Below are positions 5,307-5,997 of a stretch of DNA of 5,997 bases, piece by piece. Origin of the DNA: Candidatus Buchananbacteria bacterium (GTDB lineage: Bacteria > Patescibacteriota > Patescibacteriia > CAIXNZ01); NCBI GenBank assembly GCA_030592165.1, contig JAUVKC010000064.1:1-5997 (forward strand), in the 5' to 3' direction. Each line of letters begins with the position of its first letter. Within the stretch, counting starts at the first letter, position 1. The notes beneath the pieces are model-generated. The model saw nothing but the letters and a program-made list of their open reading frames with translations. It made no database searches and was not told the DNA's origin. The position numbers and the translations under genes are program-made.

Positions 5307-5356
5307 ATATTAGTATAATAGGGATAGGATTTGTTTCTTACCTAATATACTAATAT
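5307..5356 (+). promoter_or_regulatory. Long inverted repeat in the fusA leader
   Basis: Positions 5307-5322 pair with 5341-5356 in 15 of 16 positions (one A-A mismatch) over an 18-nt loop, 29 nt before the fusA ATG. A perfect TATAAT (5314-5319) lies in the left arm, but its -35 (AGCTTT at 17 nt) is poor. The element may therefore be a fusA promoter region, an attenuator or an RNA-processing site. The arms consist of the ATTAGTATA word also found before rpmB. Confidence 0.55.
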
Positions 5357-5385
5357 TCTAATAAACTAATAAACACTTAAAACCT

Positions 5386-5997
5386 ATGCCACGTGAATAT
5401 ACACTAGATAAAACAAGAAATATTGGTATCATGGCTCATATTGATGCTGGTAAAACAACTGTTACTGAACGGATTCTTTTTTATACTGGGAAAAAACATA
5501 AAATTGGTGAAACTCATGAAGGTGAAGCTGATATGGATTGGATGGAACAGGAAAAAGAAAGAGGTATTACTATTACTTCGGCTGCTACAACTTGTTTTTG
5601 GAAAGATAATAGAATTAATATTATTGATACACCTGGTCATGTTGACTTTACTGTAGAAGTTGAACGATCTTTACGTGTCCTTGATGGAGCTGTCGCTGTT
5701 TTTGACGGTTCACAAGGTGTGGAGCCACAATCTGAAACAGTTTGGCATCAGGCTAGTAAATATAATGTACCTAGAATAGCTTTTATTAATAAAATGGATA
5801 AAATGGGAGCTGATTTTGAAATGAGCATAAAATCTATTCAGGAAAGACTTTCACCAAACGCAGTTGCTGTCCAATTACCAATTGGGGCAGAAGGTGAACA
5901 TAGTGGAGTAATTGATTTACTTGAAATGAAAGCATATAAATTTGAAGGTGAATATGGTCAAAATATTGAGGAGATTGATATTCCAGAAGATTTAAAA
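5386..5997 (+). CDS. fusA: Elongation factor G, N-terminal part (cut by window edge)
   Basis: This is the first 204 codons of EF-G, the translocation GTPase; the usual length is about 690-700 residues, so roughly two thirds lie beyond the edge. The GTPase motifs are intact: G1 AHIDAGKT (17-24), switch I RGITI (59-63), G3 DTPGH (81-85) and G4 NKMD (135-138). The opening MPREYTLDKTRNIGIMAH is typical of EF-G and separates it from EF-4 (LepA), RF3 and TypA. The insert domain begins near VQLPIGAEG (162-170). It is the last visible gene of the str operon; tuf could follow but is not in view. The start is fixed by the conserved N-terminus, without a Shine-Dalgarno. Confidence 0.97.
   Translation, partial: MPREYTLDKTRNIGIMAHIDAGKTTVTERILFYTGKKHKIGETHEGEADMDWMEQEKERGITITSAATTCFWKDNRINIIDTPGHVDFTVEVERSLRVLDGAVAVFDGSQGVEPQSETVWHQASKYNVPRIAFINKMDKMGADFEMSIKSIQERLSPNAVAVQLPIGAEGEHSGVIDLLEMKAYKFEGEYGQNIEEIDIPEDLK

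Noticed and set aside
5404..5656. Two overlapping ORFs (one per strand) inside the fusA start region
   Set aside because: Both lie in other frames of fusA, where all GTPase motifs read cleanly in one frame.

Overview
The window is AT-rich bacterial DNA with compact genes, short intergenic gaps and no recognisable Shine-Dalgarno sequence before any of its nine gene starts. The gene set is a zinc-ribbon bL28, a tiny DUF5679-type zinc ribbon, rubrerythrin, a minimal site-2 protease, a MazG-like protein inside the str operon, and an S12 with an Ala/Glu tail. This set and style suggest a Candidate Phyla Radiation (Patescibacteria, Parcubacteria-like) genome. That placement is inferred from protein character and was not tested by phylogeny.

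Left part (1-910), all on the minus strand: rubrerythrin (cut by the window edge), a 54-residue double-CxxC protein and rpmB (bL28). A strong hairpin terminator separates the 54-residue gene from rubrerythrin. Candidate promoters lie before the 54-residue gene and before rubrerythrin.

Middle part (911-3721), plus strand: a complete half-size ABC exporter (membrane domain plus ATPase), then an intramembrane M50 metalloprotease. The DNA on the two sides of the exporter gene is related. A 34-nt piece containing the first codons of rpmB, and a repeat made of two small palindromes, both occur before and after the exporter. This suggests that the exporter was inserted, or arose with a segmental duplication, between rpmB and the protease gene.

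Right part (3722-5997), plus strand: a str-type translation operon. A good sigma-70-like promoter and a hairpin leader precede rpsL (S12). Then come rpsG (S7), a MazG-like nucleotide pyrophosphohydrolase, and fusA (EF-G, cut by the right edge after 204 codons). The gaps are 43, 124 and 93 nt. Each carries its own AT-rich repeated word or hairpin, the strongest being a 15-bp stem in the fusA leader.

Functionally, most of the window serves translation (bL28, S12, S7, EF-G). The rest covers envelope transport and proteolysis (ABC exporter, M50), oxidative defence (rubrerythrin) and nucleotide-pool cleaning (MazG-like). I found no CRISPR array, tRNA, rRNA, transposase or phage gene. The most notable observations are the duplicated rpmB fragment and stem-loop repeat around the exporter, and the structured spacers of the str operon; neither proves a new system.
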